In this document: positions 42,446-52,125 of the stretch, one piece after another
Position numbering within the stretch: the first letter of the stretch is position 1
How the letters are laid out: the number at the start of each line of letters is the position of its first letter
Assembly: GCF_003344785.1 (NCBI RefSeq)
Contig: NZ_QPMK01000013.1
Span: 1-64,000, forward strand
DNA length: 64,000 nt
Direction of reading: 5' to 3'
Origin: Thalassococcus profundi
GTDB lineage: Bacteria; Pseudomonadota; Alphaproteobacteria; Rhodobacterales; Rhodobacteraceae
Notes under the pieces: generated by a model
What the model was told of the DNA's origin: nothing
The model's input: only the letters and a program-made list of their open reading frames with translations
The model's database searches: none
Made by a program: the position numbers and the translations under genes

Positions 42446-43354
42446 TCAGAAACCGATGCCGGAAATCAGGCCCGACACCGCGTTGCGGTCGCTCTTGAGC
42501 AGCGGGCTGGTCACAGCATTGCCCGGAACGCGCTTCTCGCGTGCATCGCCGAACAGCACCGTGGCGCTCAGGCTCAGGCGGTCCGCGCTTTCGTCGAAGC
42601 CCGCGGCGTCGAACCGGGCGCGGGCGTATTCGCCGCTCAGGATCACCGGCGTTCCGCCCGCATTCAGCGCATAATTGACGCCCACCGACGCAGTGCCGAC
42701 CTCGGCATCCACATCGTCGATCGAGGTCGACTGGTAGCCGCCGAACATCGCGAAGCCGTTGCCGAAATCGTAATGCGCGCCAAGGCCCAGGCTGTAGGCA
42801 TTGACGTCGTCGCCGCCGGCTTCGAAATTCGACCGCACGCCGCTGCCGAACAGGCTCAGTTGCGGCGAGGCATCGAACCGGGCACGCAGGCCGATGTCGC
42901 GGATGTCGAGGTCGCCCGCCAACTCGTCCGCATCGGTCCTGCCCACAAAGGCCGAACCTTCGAAGCCGGCGCTGCGATAGGTGCCTTCGATCCCGTAACT
43001 GTCGAGGTTCACGACGTCACCGACATCGAGGTCGAGCGAGTCGCGTGAGAAATACACACCCGCCCCGGCGCTTTGCGAGAACCAGTATTTCGGCAGGATC
43101 TCGGTGCTGAGGTTCGACACGTCGATGCCGTCGTCGCTGGCGCGGTCCCACCCCAGGTCGATGTCCAGCGTGACGTTGCCGAAGGACAGGTCGGTTTCGC
43201 TCTGCAGGGTGGTGCCGGTCGCGTCCAGCCCGTCGGCGTTGTAGTTGTTGACGCCCAGCGTCAGCGCGGTGCCGTAAGACGATTGCGCCGTCGCGGCCCC
43301 GGCCAGGCACACGGTGACGGCTGCCGCACCTGCGGCGATGGAAAAACTGCTCAT
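42446..43354 (-). CDS. porin-like outer membrane beta-barrel protein
   Basis: A 302-residue protein. A signal peptide is clear (SIAAGAAAVTVCLAGAATAQ, cleavage near residue 23). The mature part alternates short beta strands and Gly/Asp-rich turns (YNADGLDATG, LGAHYDFGNGFAMFGGY) and ends with Phe, as expected of outer membrane barrels. It resembles the small porin-like proteins of Rhodobacteraceae. No charged constriction-loop residues can be assigned. Substrate unknown. Its promoter must lie in the 200 bp before it, shared with the divergent yghU gene. Confidence 0.8.
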   Translation of the reverse strand: MSSFSIAAGAAAVTVCLAGAATAQSSYGTALTLGVNNYNADGLDATGTTLQSETDLSFGNVTLDIDLGWDRASDDGIDVSNLSTEILPKYWFSQSAGAGVYFSRDSLDLDVGDVVNLDSYGIEGTYRSAGFEGSAFVGRTDADELAGDLDIRDIGLRARFDASPQLSLFGSGVRSNFEAGGDDVNAYSLGLGAHYDFGNGFAMFGGYQSTSIDDVDAEVGTASVGVNYALNAGGTPVILSGEYARARFDAAGFDESADRLSLSATVLFGDAREKRVPGNAVTSPLLKSDRNAVSGLISGIGF

Positions 43355-43556
43355 GATGACCTCGGGTTATGATGTTGTTATCGAACAGCATTCGCACAGG
43401 GCACGGACCTTGGCAATCGGGGCGCGAGGCCTCGGGCGCAAGGGCCGTTCACATCTGAGTCATCGCCCCGGCGCGCGGCAGGGGATGGCTATTTTCCGCA
43501 AAGCGCTTACATCTCCGCCGAACCGACACAACCGCACAACCGAAGGAGCCGACGCC

Positions 43557-44420
43557 ATGACCAAAGCCTATGAACCGCCCAAAGTCTGGACACACGATGC
43601 CGAGTCCGGCGGCAAGTTCGCCAGCATCAACCGACCGGTCTCGGGCCCCACCCACGACAAGGCGCTGCCCGAAGGCAAACATCCGTTCCAGCTTTATTCC
43701 ATGGCCACGCCCAACGGCGTCAAGGTCACCGTGCTGTTCGAGGAGTTGCTGGCCGCCGGCCACAAGGGCGCCGAATACGACGCCTGGCTCATCCGCATCG
43801 GCGACGGCGACCAGTTCGGGTCTGGCTTCGTCGAGGTGAACCCGAATTCCAAGATCCCCGCGCTGCTGGACCGCAGCGGCGAGACACCTATGCGCATCTT
43901 CGAATCCGGCGCCATCCTGCTGCACCTGGCCGAAAAATTCGGCGCCTTCCTCGGCGCCCCCGAGGACCGGCCCGAGATGCTGTCCTGGCTCTTCTGGCAG
44001 ATGGGCAGCGCGCCCTATCTCGGCGGCGGCTTCGGCCATTTCTACGCCTACGCGCCCGAGCCGATGGAATACCCGATCAACCGCTTCACCATGGAGGCCA
44101 AGCGCCAGCTCGACGTGCTGGACAAGCGCCTGGCCGAAACACGGTACCTCGTGGGCGACGACTACACCATCGCCGACATGGCGGTCTGGTCCTGGTACGG
44201 CCAGCTGGTGCTGGGCCGTCTTTACAATGCCGCGGACTTCCTCGACGTGGACAGCTATACCCACGTGATGCGTTGGGCCAAGGAGATCGACGCCCGTCCC
44301 GCCGTGCAGCGGGGACGCATGGTCAACCGCACCTTCGGCGCGCCTGAAACCCAGCTACACGAACGCCACGACGCCGCGGATTTCGACACCCGCACCCAGG
44401 ACAAGATCGCGGCGGAATAA
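43557..44420 (+). CDS. yghU: glutathione S-transferase YghU-type disulfide reductase
   Basis: A 287-residue glutathione transferase of the Nu class (YghU/YfcG). Family features: FQLYSMATPNGVKVTVLFEE with the TPNG GSH-binding loop, VEVNPNSKIPALLD, RIFESGAILLHLAEKFG, and YLVGDDYTIADMAVWSWYG. Such enzymes reduce disulfides, for example 2-hydroxyethyl disulfide, with glutathione. ATG at 43557 follows AAGGAG. Stand-alone gene, divergent from the porin gene and converging on choV. Confidence 0.93.
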   Translation: MTKAYEPPKVWTHDAESGGKFASINRPVSGPTHDKALPEGKHPFQLYSMATPNGVKVTVLFEELLAAGHKGAEYDAWLIRIGDGDQFGSGFVEVNPNSKIPALLDRSGETPMRIFESGAILLHLAEKFGAFLGAPEDRPEMLSWLFWQMGSAPYLGGGFGHFYAYAPEPMEYPINRFTMEAKRQLDVLDKRLAETRYLVGDDYTIADMAVWSWYGQLVLGRLYNAADFLDVDSYTHVMRWAKEIDARPAVQRGRMVNRTFGAPETQLHERHDAADFDTRTQDKIAAE

Positions 44421-44595
44421 CGCGGGTATTCCCGATCCGACCGGAGTCGCAGCGGGCCCGTCTCCTTGCGGCTCCGGTCCACGAACCGCGCCGGGCGGAC
44501 CGGCGTAGTCACAGGAAACATGAGCGGCCCGCCCAAGCCATCGAACGCCGCGCGCCAGGTCTTCATGCCGAACGGCGCCCGACCGCAGCCCGCCC

Positions 44596-44649
44596 CAGCT
44601 TCTTCTCTGGTTCCAAATAACCCTCGGGGGAGTCGCCGCTCGCGGCGAC
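44596..44649. repeat. Rhodobacteraceae-type intergenic repeat plus hairpin
   Basis: AGCTTCTTCTCTGGTTCC followed by AAATAACCCTCGGGGGAG, then the hairpin GTCGCCGCTCGCGGCGAC (44632-44649). A related copy lies near 52083. I know similar GAGGGTTAT elements from intergenic regions of this family, where they seem to serve as terminators for minus-strand reading or as dispersed repeats. Confidence 0.45.
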
Positions 44650-44695
44650 GGGGGCAGAGCCCCCTCCCACACGGCAGATGCGCAAGGATCGCCGG

Positions 44696-45706
44696 TCAGG
44701 CCGAAAGCCGCGCCACGATAGACGCGGCGCTCACCCGCCCGATCACCTTGCCCAACTGCTCGACCGCCAGCGCCTCGGTGCCGCGCAGGCGGGCCATGAC
44801 CTCGCGGACCGGCAGTTCGGCATTGACCCGCGCCAGCCCGTCCGCGGCCGCGTCGGTCATCACGTCGCGGGCGGTCAGCACGCCGAGCGGGTTCATGTTC
44901 GCCACGAACTCGGCCACGTAGTCCGATGCCGGGTCCGAGAAGATCTCGCGCGGGGTGCCGATCTGCACGATCCGCCCGCCCTCCATGATGGCGATGCGCC
45001 CGCCCAGCTTGAACGCCTCGTCAAGGTCGTGGCTGACGAAGACGATGGTGCGCCTGAGGTCCCGCTGCAGCTCCAGCAACTCGTCCTGCAGCCGCGTCCG
45101 GATCAGCGGATCGAGCGCCGAGAACGGCTCATCCATCAGCAGGATCGGCGCTTCGGTGGCGAAAGCGCGGGCCAGCCCCACGCGCTGCTGCATGCCGCCC
45201 GAAAGCTCCGCCACCTTGGCCTCGGCACGTTCGGCAAGCCCCACCAGCTCCAGCTGCCGCGCCACTTTTTCGGCACGATCGGCCTCGGGCATCCCGGCCA
45301 GTTCCAGCCCGAAGCCGACGTTTTCGCTCACCGTCCGCCAGGGCAGCAGCCCGAACTGCTGGAACACCATGGCGACGCGGGTCTGGCGGATGCGGCGCAG
45401 GTCGGCGGGCTTGCACTTGGTGACGTCGACCATCTGCCCGCCGTCGTTGACCCGGACAGCACCCCGCGCCACCGGGTTGAGCCCGTTCACCGCCCGCAAG
45501 AGCGTCGACTTGCCCGATCCCGAAAGACCCATCAGCACCAGGATCTCGCCCTCGTCCACGTCGAGCGTGCAGTTGTGCACGCCCAGCACCTGGTCGGTCT
45601 CGGCCTGGATCTCGGACCGCGTCTTGCCCTTGTCCGCAAGCGGCAGCGCCCGGTCCGGGTCGGCGCCGAACATGATGCAGACCTTTTCGAATTCCACGGC
45701 CTTCAT
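44696..45706 (-). CDS. choV: choline ABC transporter ATP-binding protein ChoV
   Basis: A 336-residue ABC ATPase of the ProV/ChoV type. Walker A GLSGSGKST, signature LSGGMQQRVGLARAFA, Walker B ILLMDEPFSALDP, and H-loop FVSHDLDEAFKL are intact. The C-terminus (LTARDVMTDAAADGLARVNA) is a reduced regulatory tail. It energises uptake of choline by the ChoW permease; choline is then used to make glycine betaine. ATG at 45706 overlaps the choW stop as ATGA. The long upstream in-frame ORF is antisense to choW and was trimmed. Confidence 0.93.
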   Translation of the reverse strand: MKAVEFEKVCIMFGADPDRALPLADKGKTRSEIQAETDQVLGVHNCTLDVDEGEILVLMGLSGSGKSTLLRAVNGLNPVARGAVRVNDGGQMVDVTKCKPADLRRIRQTRVAMVFQQFGLLPWRTVSENVGFGLELAGMPEADRAEKVARQLELVGLAERAEAKVAELSGGMQQRVGLARAFATEAPILLMDEPFSALDPLIRTRLQDELLELQRDLRRTIVFVSHDLDEAFKLGGRIAIMEGGRIVQIGTPREIFSDPASDYVAEFVANMNPLGVLTARDVMTDAAADGLARVNAELPVREVMARLRGTEALAVEQLGKVIGRVSAASIVARLSA

Positions 45707-46539
45707 CGCTTGTCCCCCACCCGGAGCATCCGGTCGAGCATGATCGCCACCACCACGATCACGAACCCGGATTCGAACCCCAGCCCGGTGTCGACGCGGT
45801 TGAGCGCCCGCACCACCGGCACACCCAGCCCATCCGCGCCCACCAGCGCCGCGATCACCACCATCGACAGCGACAGCATGATCGTCTGGTTGAGCCCGGC
45901 CATGATCTGCGGCAGCGCGTAGGGCAGCTCGATCTTCCAAAGCGTTTGGCTGGGCTTGGCCCCGAAGGCCTCCGCCGCCTCCAGAAGCGCGGTCGGAGTG
46001 TTGGAAATTCCCAGGTGCGTCAGCCGGATCGGCGCCGGCACAACGAAGATCACCGTGGCGATGAGGCCCGGCACCATGCCGATGCCGAAAAACACGATCG
46101 CCGGGATAAGATAGACGAAGGTGGGAAGCGTCTGCATCAGGTCCAGCACCGGCCGCAACCACGCGTAAAGGCGTGGACGGTGGGCCGCGGCGATGCCGAT
46201 GGGCACGCCGATCCCCATGCAGACCACGCAGGCCGAGAGCACCAGCGTCAGGCTTTCCGTGGTCTCTTCCCAGTAGCCCTGGTTGACGATGAAGAGAAAC
46301 CCGAGCCCCACGAAGAGCGGCAATTTCCAGCCGCGGTGGATCCACCAGGTCAGCGCCACGAAGACCGCGATCACCAAAAGCGCCGGCGGCGCCTGCAGCA
46401 CCCAGAGCACCGCGTCGATCAGCGCCTCCATCCCGATGGCCAGCCCGTCGAAGAACCAGCCGCCGTTGGTCTGCAGCCAGCCAAAGACCGCCTCGGCCCA
46501 GTCTCCCACGGGTATCTTGCGGTCGGTCAGCCAGTCCAT
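45703..46539 (-). CDS. choW: choline ABC transporter permease ChoW
   Basis: A 278-residue inner-membrane permease with about six hydrophobic segments (for example LLVIAVFVALTWWI and LFVGLGFLFIVN). The EAA loop EAFGAKPSQTLWKIELPYAL contacts the ATPase. Matches the ProW/ChoW family in length and motif. It lies between a DUF6946 gene, which it overlaps by 13 bases, and choV, which it overlaps by four, so it belongs to the cho operon choX-DUF6946-choW-choV. Confidence 0.93.
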   Translation of the reverse strand: MDWLTDRKIPVGDWAEAVFGWLQTNGGWFFDGLAIGMEALIDAVLWVLQAPPALLVIAVFVALTWWIHRGWKLPLFVGLGFLFIVNQGYWEETTESLTLVLSACVVCMGIGVPIGIAAAHRPRLYAWLRPVLDLMQTLPTFVYLIPAIVFFGIGMVPGLIATVIFVVPAPIRLTHLGISNTPTALLEAAEAFGAKPSQTLWKIELPYALPQIMAGLNQTIMLSLSMVVIAALVGADGLGVPVVRALNRVDTGLGFESGFVIVVVAIMLDRMLRVGDKR

Positions 46540-47225
46540 GCGGGGGTCTCTCCTGTCTGTGTCGGATCGGCGAGGAAGTCGGGCGCACCCTGCGCCCAGC
46601 CGATCCAGAGTTCGGTGCCGCAGGGCAGGCGCTTGCGCCCGAGCCGGCCGTATCCGGCGTCCATGTCCAGCGCCCGCGCGAAGGCCTCGAAATCCTCCAG
46701 CCAGCGGGCGCCGGGCGAGAAGGACTGCACCACCATGGCCGCGACCGGCCGGCGGAACCTCTGCGCTTCGAGAACCGCCGCGGCAGTACGGTGCAGCAGT
46801 TGGTAGCGCAGCACCTCCGGCGGCGGGCCGTCCAAGCCCAGCAGGTCGCAGATCGCGCTCAACCGAAACTGCTTGTTATCCGAGCGGGGACGAAGCCACT
46901 CCGCCACCGTCGGGCCGAAGGGTTCATCGACCTTCGCCTCGATCGCCAGCGCGACGCCCTGCGCGCCCGCCTGTACCAGGGCAAAGACGTCGCACTGGCT
47001 GTCGGCGCCGCGGCCCGGAAGCGGCACCTTGTGTTCGGGGATCGCCAGTTGCAGCTCTGTCTCGCCGCCCAGCAGCGCATCGATCTCGGGCGGCAGACCC
47101 GCCGCGGCTTGCCAGCTTTGCGCCGCCGCCATCGCCGAATAGCCGGCGCGCCACTGGCGAACCGGATCGGCCAGCAGCGCTTGCCAGTCTGCGACGCCCT
47201 GCGCTGGAATGTAGATGCGTGCCAT
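46527..47225 (-). CDS. DUF6946 family protein inside the cho operon
   Basis: A 232-residue protein starting MARIYIPAQGVADWQALLAD. ALAIEAKVDEPFGPTVAEWL contains an acidic-x-Lys triplet with nuclease-like flavour, and the end (WIGWAQGAPDF) is compact. From memory it belongs to DUF6946, function unknown. It is placed between choX (54 bp gap) and choW (13-base overlap), which breaks the usual choX-choW-choV order. It may be co-transcribed by chance insertion or act in choline-related control. The ATG at 47225 is the only good start. Confidence 0.75.
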   Translation of the reverse strand: MARIYIPAQGVADWQALLADPVRQWRAGYSAMAAAQSWQAAAGLPPEIDALLGGETELQLAIPEHKVPLPGRGADSQCDVFALVQAGAQGVALAIEAKVDEPFGPTVAEWLRPRSDNKQFRLSAICDLLGLDGPPPEVLRYQLLHRTAAAVLEAQRFRRPVAAMVVQSFSPGARWLEDFEAFARALDMDAGYGRLGRKRLPCGTELWIGWAQGAPDFLADPTQTGETPAWTG

Positions 47226-47278
47226 CTCTGCGGATGTCGCGACCGGCCCGCCGAACCCTTCCGGCGGGCCAGCGATGC

Positions 47279-48202
47279 TCACATCTTGAGCGCGTCCATC
47301 ACCGCCGCCTCGGAATCGCCGCCGTCCACGGTGGTGACACCGTCGAGCCATCCGCTGACCACGTCCGGATTGGCGGCCATCCAGGCGCGCGCGGCATCCT
47401 GCGGATCCTCGCCGTCGTCGAGGATCGCACCCATGATCTCGTTTTCCATCGCCAGGGTGAACTCGAGATTCTGCAAAAGCGCGCCGACGTTCGGGCATTC
47501 CTCGACATAGCCCGCGCGGGTGTTGGTATAGACCGTGGCCCCGCCCAGGTCCGGGCCGAAGTAGTCGTCCCCGCCTGTGAGGTAGGTGAGGTCGTAATTG
47601 GCATTCATCGGATGCGGCTCCCAGGCCAGGAAGACGATCGGCTCGTCGCGGCTGCTGGCCCGGCCCACCTGCGCCAGCATCCCCTGTTCGGAGCTTTCGC
47701 GCACATCGAACTCGGACAGGCCAAAGGCGTCTTCCTCGATCATGCTGAGGATCAGGCGGTTGCCGTCGTTGCCGGGCTCGATGCCGTAGATGTTGCCCTC
47801 GAGCGCGTCGGCGTTCTCGGCGATCTTGGAGAAATCGTCGATCCCCAGCGCCGCTCCGGCGGCATTGGTGGCCAGCGTGTACTTGGCGCCTTCGAGATTG
47901 GCGCGCACGGTATCGACAGTGCCCGCCTCGCGGTAGGGGGCGATGTCGGCCTCCATCGTCGGCATCCAGTTGCCAAGGAAGACGTCGATGTCGCCATTGG
48001 CCATCGACGTGTAGGTCACGGGCACCGACAGCACCTTGGTGTCGGTCTCGTAGCCCAGCGCCTCGAGCACCACGGTCGTGGCGGCGGTGGTGGCGGTGAT
48101 GTCGGTCCAGCCGACATCCGAGAAGGTCACGCTGTCGCAGGCGGCAAAGGCCTGTCCGGCCAGCAGGGTCAGGGCGGCGGCGCTGGTAGTGGTCTTGATC
48201 AT
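47279..48202 (-). CDS. choX: choline ABC transporter substrate-binding protein ChoX
   Basis: A 307-residue periplasmic binding protein. The signal peptide is AAALTLLAGQAFAAC (cleavage before about residue 21). The mature part has CDSVTFSDVGWTDI, NGDIDVFLGNWMPTMEADIA and a WEPHPMN segment; aromatic residues of the choline cage are expected from these. The family is ChoX/ProX-like, high affinity for choline. It is first in the operon; a leader of about 90 bp separates it from repeats at 48.3 kb. Regulation by BetI is typical, but no BetI site was identified. Confidence 0.92.
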   Translation of the reverse strand: MIKTTTSAAALTLLAGQAFAACDSVTFSDVGWTDITATTAATTVVLEALGYETDTKVLSVPVTYTSMANGDIDVFLGNWMPTMEADIAPYREAGTVDTVRANLEGAKYTLATNAAGAALGIDDFSKIAENADALEGNIYGIEPGNDGNRLILSMIEEDAFGLSEFDVRESSEQGMLAQVGRASSRDEPIVFLAWEPHPMNANYDLTYLTGGDDYFGPDLGGATVYTNTRAGYVEECPNVGALLQNLEFTLAMENEIMGAILDDGEDPQDAARAWMAANPDVVSGWLDGVTTVDGGDSEAAVMDALKM

Positions 48203-48744
48203 AAGTCTCTCCCGGTTGGTGTCTTGTTTGGGGGAGAGTTAGCGCCGTTGCGTCCCACAATGCAACCAAAGCCGCGCCATATCCGGCCCGGCGCCGTTTT
48301 CCTCGCGGAAAACGAACCGGAAACCTCAAGGTTTCCGGACCGTCCAGACAGATGCACCGTCACGATCCGAATCCGGCATCGCGGAGGTGACGAACCTCTG
48401 CCGCAGAAAAACCGGATTGAAGCCGTTCGCGTATCCGAGCACCTTTCGCAAGCGGTCTGATGCTCCCCGCAAACTGTGCCGCGGCCGGAACTCCCTTTTT
48501 CCTCGCGGAAAACGGGCCGGAAACCTCGGGGTTTCCGGCGGCCTCACCCAAGCGGTCCGGTGCGGTTCGAACCCGGCATCGCCGAAGCGGCGCAGGCCGG
48601 GCTCCCGGAAACCGGATCGGACCGTTCCCTTCAGCCGTCCGGCCACAGGCGGCCTGCCAGGACCGGATCATGGCATCGCGGACGGGATCATGGTCCTCTC
48701 CAAAAGCGCCGGGCGGGTCTGACGGGTTTTCCGCCGCCCAGGCC
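48203..48744. other. gene-free region with repeated double hairpins
   Basis: About 540 bases between choX and hisG containing two copies of a two-hairpin unit exactly 200 bp apart (see the repeat entry) and the choX promoter region. No protein-coding frame is convincing: the open frames are antisense or low complexity. Confidence 0.6.
48297..48538. repeat. double-hairpin repeat, two copies 200 bp apart
   Basis: Each unit has TTTTCCTCGCGGAAAA (48297-48312; 48497-48512) and, four bases later, arms CCGGAAACC and GGTTTCCGG around a 4-base centre (48317-48338; 48517-48538). The flanking ATCCGGCATCGC or ACCCGGCATCGC occurs about 40 to 60 bases after each. The exact 200-bp offset points to duplication of a segment. 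They could be terminators or REP-like elements. Confidence 0.7.
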
Positions 48745-49461
48745 TCAGACCGTCACGCGGTTGCGCACCTCGAAACCAAGCCGGTCGTAGAGCGCGCTCA
48801 GCACCGCCTGGTGTTCGGGCTCCCGCACGGCGCGGCGGCTGCGGTAAAGCGTCGCCTGGCTGCGCAGCACCGGTTCCTCGGAGAGGATCTTGAGGTGGTT
48901 GGCCCGCAACGTCTCGCCGGTCGAGGTGATATCCGCAATGGCCTCCGCCGTCAGGTTCTTGACCGTGCCCTCGGTCGCGCCCTGGCTGTCGACCAGCCGG
49001 TAGTCGGCGACCCCGCCCCGGCGCAGGTATTCCCGCACCAGCCGGTGATACTTGGTGGCGATGCGCAGCCGGACGCCGTGCCGGGCCCGGAACGCCGCCG
49101 CCGCCGCGTCGAGATCGTCGAGGGTGTCCACGTCGACCCAGGCCCCCGGCACCGCCACCACCAGATCGGCAAAGCCGAAGCCCAGCTCCGCCAGCGGTTC
49201 GACCTTCTGGTCCCATTGCACCAGCGTCTCCTGCACGAGGTCGGTGCCCGTGACACCGAGGTGGATGCGCCCCGACGCCAGTTCGCGCGGTATCTCCCCG
49301 GCCGAAAGCAGCACGAGGTCGATGCCCTCGATCCCCTCGACCGCCCCGGCATATTCCCGCTCCGACCCGGTGCGCGACAGGATCAGGCCGCGGTCCGCGA
49401 ACCAGTCGAAGGTCTTTTCCATCAGCCGCCCCTTGGACGGCACCCCCAGCTTCACGCTCAT
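48745..49461 (-). CDS. hisG: ATP phosphoribosyltransferase, short form (HisG)
   Basis: A 238-residue enzyme, the short HisG form that needs HisZ. It catalyses the first step of histidine synthesis, ATP plus PRPP to phosphoribosyl-ATP. Features: LGVPSKGRLMEKTFDWFADR at the N-terminus, LVLLSAGEIPRELASG, and the phosphate-binding DSQGATEGTVKN loop. It begins in a 4-base overlap with hisZ and ends the hisS-hisZ-hisG operon. Confidence 0.93.
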   Translation of the reverse strand: MSVKLGVPSKGRLMEKTFDWFADRGLILSRTGSEREYAGAVEGIEGIDLVLLSAGEIPRELASGRIHLGVTGTDLVQETLVQWDQKVEPLAELGFGFADLVVAVPGAWVDVDTLDDLDAAAAAFRARHGVRLRIATKYHRLVREYLRRGGVADYRLVDSQGATEGTVKNLTAEAIADITSTGETLRANHLKILSEEPVLRSQATLYRSRRAVREPEHQAVLSALYDRLGFEVRNRVTV

Positions 49462-50549
49462 GCCGCGGTCCTTTCGGTCAGGCGCAAGAGGATGTCGGGC
49501 CGGATCACCCCGCCCACCGCCGGAATGCTCGCCCCCTGCCCCAGTTGACGGGTCAACGCATCGTAACGCCCGCCGGTGGCCACGGGCGGCAGGTCAGGCT
49601 GCGTCGCGGCGTAAAAGCCGAAGACGAAGCCGTCGTAGTATTCCATCGAAGTGCGCCCGTAAGAGGCTTCGAAATCCAGCGCGTGAATGTCGACACCGCG
49701 CTGGTAGAGCGCCTCGCAGCGCAGCGCGAACCGTTCCACCGCATCGTGGATCGCAGGCAGGTCGACGGCGATGTCGCGCAGGTGATCCAGCGCAAAGGCG
49801 CAGGTCTCGCGCACCGCCAGCACCGCGTCGATGAGCGCCACCTGCCCCTCGGCCAGCGGCGGCTCCGCGGCATCCTCGCGCAGCGCCGCGATCCGCTCGC
49901 CGATTTCCTCCGCGCTGCGCCGGCCGATCATCGGCGCCGCCCCGGCCAGGGGGTCGGCGGCCTCCAGCAAGGCGGCGCGGGTCGCCGGCACCGGGCTGCG
50001 CCCGGCAAAGCGGTCGACCAGCTGACGAAACCGCCGCGGCCGCCAGATGTGCCGCATCAGAGCCGCGCGCCGGCGTTCGGAGGTCTTCAGCCCCTGCACC
50101 GCCGCGGTAAGAATGCCGATATCGCCCGTCGCCGCGCGCAGACCATGCGGTTTCAGCACCTGCTCGAACAGCGCGAAGACCTCGGCATCCGCCGCTTGCG
50201 GGTCGGCGCGGTCGAAGACCTCGAACCCCACCTGCAGGTATTCCGACGCGCGCTCGGGGTGATCCTCCTGGCGCCGGAACACCTCGCCCGCATAGGTATA
50301 GCGCGCAGGCTCCGCCCCCTCGGCCATGTGCATCTGCACCACCGGCACGGTGAAATCCGGCCGCAGCATCTGCTCGCCGCGGCTCGGGTCCTGCGTCACG
50401 TAGGCGCGCGCGCGGATATCCTCGCCGTAGAGGTCGAGCAGGGTTTCGGCGGGCTGCAGGATGGCGCAGTCCACCGGTTGCGCCCCCGCCGCCTCGAAGC
50501 GTGCGCGCAGGCGCGCCGCTTCGGCCCGTATCGTGGCGATCCCGGTCAC
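49458..50549 (-). CDS. hisZ: ATP phosphoribosyltransferase regulatory subunit HisZ
   Basis: A 363-residue class II aaRS-like regulatory subunit. It has [14 protein letters not shown] and [12 protein letters not shown], the aaRS motif 2 region of HisS-like proteins, and [10 protein letters not shown] near the end, but it lacks aminoacylation and is needed for HisG activity and histidine feedback. GTG at 50549 overlaps the hisS stop as GTGA and is preferred over the longer antisense extension. Its partner hisG overlaps its stop. Confidence 0.92.
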   Translation of the reverse strand: MTGIATIRAEAARLRARFEAAGAQPVDCAILQPAETLLDLYGEDIRARAYVTQDPSRGEQMLRPDFTVPVVQMHMAEGAEPARYTYAGEVFRRQEDHPERASEYLQVGFEVFDRADPQAADAEVFALFEQVLKPHGLRAATGDIGILTAAVQGLKTSERRRAALMRHIWRPRRFRQLVDRFAGRSPVPATRAALLEAADPLAGAAPMIGRRSAEEIGERIAALREDAAEPPLAEGQVALIDAVLAVRETCAFALDHLRDIAVDLPAIHDAVERFALRCEALYQRGVDIHALDFEASYGRTSMEYYDGFVFGFYAATQPDLPPVATGGRYDALTRQLGQGASIPAVGGVIRPDILLRLTERTAA

Positions 50550-52012
50550 TGTCCCAGCATCTCGCGCACGCGGGCCACGAGGTCGGCACGCGGCACCTCG
50601 ACCTGGCTCGGCCGGTCCTTCCATTCCTCGAGCGTCGCGTTCTCGGCGATCTGCGCGCCCAGGACCAGGTCCTTGATCTGGACCTTTCCGGCGTCGAACT
50701 CCTCGGCCCCGGCGATCACCGCCACCGGGCTGCCGCGCTTGTCCGCGTACTTGAGCTGGTTGCCGAAGTTCTTCGGATTGCCCAGGTAGACCTCGGCCCG
50801 GATACCGGCGCCGCGCAGCTCCGCCACCATCTGCTGGTAGTCGGCCATGCGGGCGCGGTCCATCACGGTGACGACCACCGGCCCCGGCGCCTCGCCACCG
50901 ACGCGGCCCTTTTCGCGCAGGGCCGCCAGCAGCCGGTCGACCCCGATGCTGACGCCGGTGGCCGGCACTTCCTGCCCGGTGAAGCGCTTGACCAGGTCGT
51001 CATAGCGCCCGCCGCCCGCGACCGAGCCGAACTGCCGCTTGCGGCCCTTCTCGTCGAGGATGTCGAAGGTCAGCTCCGCCTCGAACACCGGCCCGGTGTA
51101 GTACCCAAGCCCGCGCACCACCGATGGGTCGACGATTATTTGATCGTCTCCATAACCCAGACAGAAGCAGAGGTCGCAGATCTCCATAAGCTCACCGATG
51201 CCTTCGTGTCCGACATCGGATTCTCCGATCAATTCTCCGAGCCTTTCGAGCGTCTTCGTATCGGTCTCGCGTCGCGCTGTAACGTAACCAACAGCTAGCT
51301 CAATCTGCGCGTCGCTCAGCCCTACCCCGTCAATGTAAGCGCCCGACGCATCGAGCCGCCCCTTGCCCAGCAACTCGCGCACACCCGCCTCGCCGACCTT
51401 GTCGAACTTGTCGATGGTGCGCAGCACATCCGCCGCCTGAGCCTCGTCAGAGACACCCATCGCCTCCAGCACCCCGTTCAGCACCTTCCGGTTGTTGACC
51501 CGGATCAGGTAATCCCCGCGCGGAATCCCCACCTCTTCCAGCGTGTCCGCCAGCATCGCGCAGATCTCCGCATCCGCCGCCACCGACGCCGCCCCCACGG
51601 TGTCCGCATCGCACTGGTAGAACTGCCGGAACCGCCCCGGACCCGGCTTCTCGTTGCGCCAGACCGGCCCCATGGCATAGCGCCGGTAGGGCAGCGGCAG
51701 GTCGTTGCGGTGCTGGGCATAGACACGCGCCAGCGGCGCGGTCAGGTCGTAGCGCAGCGCCACCCAGCCCTCGGCATCGTCCTCCCAGGCAAAGACGCCC
51801 TCGTTGGGCCGGTCGACATCGGGCAGGAACTTGCCCAGCGCCTCCACCGTCTCCACCGCCGACGACTCCAGCGCGTCGAACCCGTAGCGATGATAGACCG
51901 CCGCGATCCGCTCCAGCATCAGCGCGCGGTCGCGCACCTCGGCGCCGAAATAGTCGCGGAACCCCTTGGGCGTCTGAGCCTTGGGGCGGGGCTGTTTCTT
52001 GGTCTTGGCCAT
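50546..52012 (-). CDS. hisS: histidine-tRNA ligase
   Basis: A 488-residue histidyl-tRNA synthetase. [18 protein letters not shown], motif 2 region [20 protein letters not shown], the histidine loop [14 protein letters not shown], and motif 3 VSIGVDRLL are present. It charges tRNA-His. ATG at 52012 is supported by the family start. An unusual patch at about 51130-51310 (residues 236-295) has lower GC and different codons than the rest, suggesting replacement by recombination, but the reading frame is intact. First gene of the hisS-hisZ-hisG operon. Confidence 0.95.
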   Translation of the reverse strand: MAKTKKQPRPKAQTPKGFRDYFGAEVRDRALMLERIAAVYHRYGFDALESSAVETVEALGKFLPDVDRPNEGVFAWEDDAEGWVALRYDLTAPLARVYAQHRNDLPLPYRRYAMGPVWRNEKPGPGRFRQFYQCDADTVGAASVAADAEICAMLADTLEEVGIPRGDYLIRVNNRKVLNGVLEAMGVSDEAQAADVLRTIDKFDKVGEAGVRELLGKGRLDASGAYIDGVGLSDAQIELAVGYVTARRETDTKTLERLGELIGESDVGHEGIGELMEICDLCFCLGYGDDQIIVDPSVVRGLGYYTGPVFEAELTFDILDEKGRKRQFGSVAGGGRYDDLVKRFTGQEVPATGVSIGVDRLLAALREKGRVGGEAPGPVVVTVMDRARMADYQQMVAELRGAGIRAEVYLGNPKNFGNQLKYADKRGSPVAVIAGAEEFDAGKVQIKDLVLGAQIAENATLEEWKDRPSQVEVPRADLVARVREMLGQ

Positions 52013-52080
52013 GGGACGATCCAGCTCTGTGCACATTCGCCGCCCGGATACCCGCTCCCCCTCGCGGGGGCAAGCGTCCC

Positions 52081-52125
52081 CCCTTCTTCGGTTCACAATA
52101 ACCCTCAGAGAGCACGAGAGACTGG
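52081..52125. repeat. second copy of the GGGTTAT-type intergenic repeat
   Basis: CCTTCTTCGGTTCACAATAA followed by CCCTCAGAGAGCACGAGAG upstream of hisS, similar to the element at 44.6 kb (CTTCTTC, GGTTC, AATAACCCTC shared). The core AATAACCCTC is identical. Confidence 0.4.
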
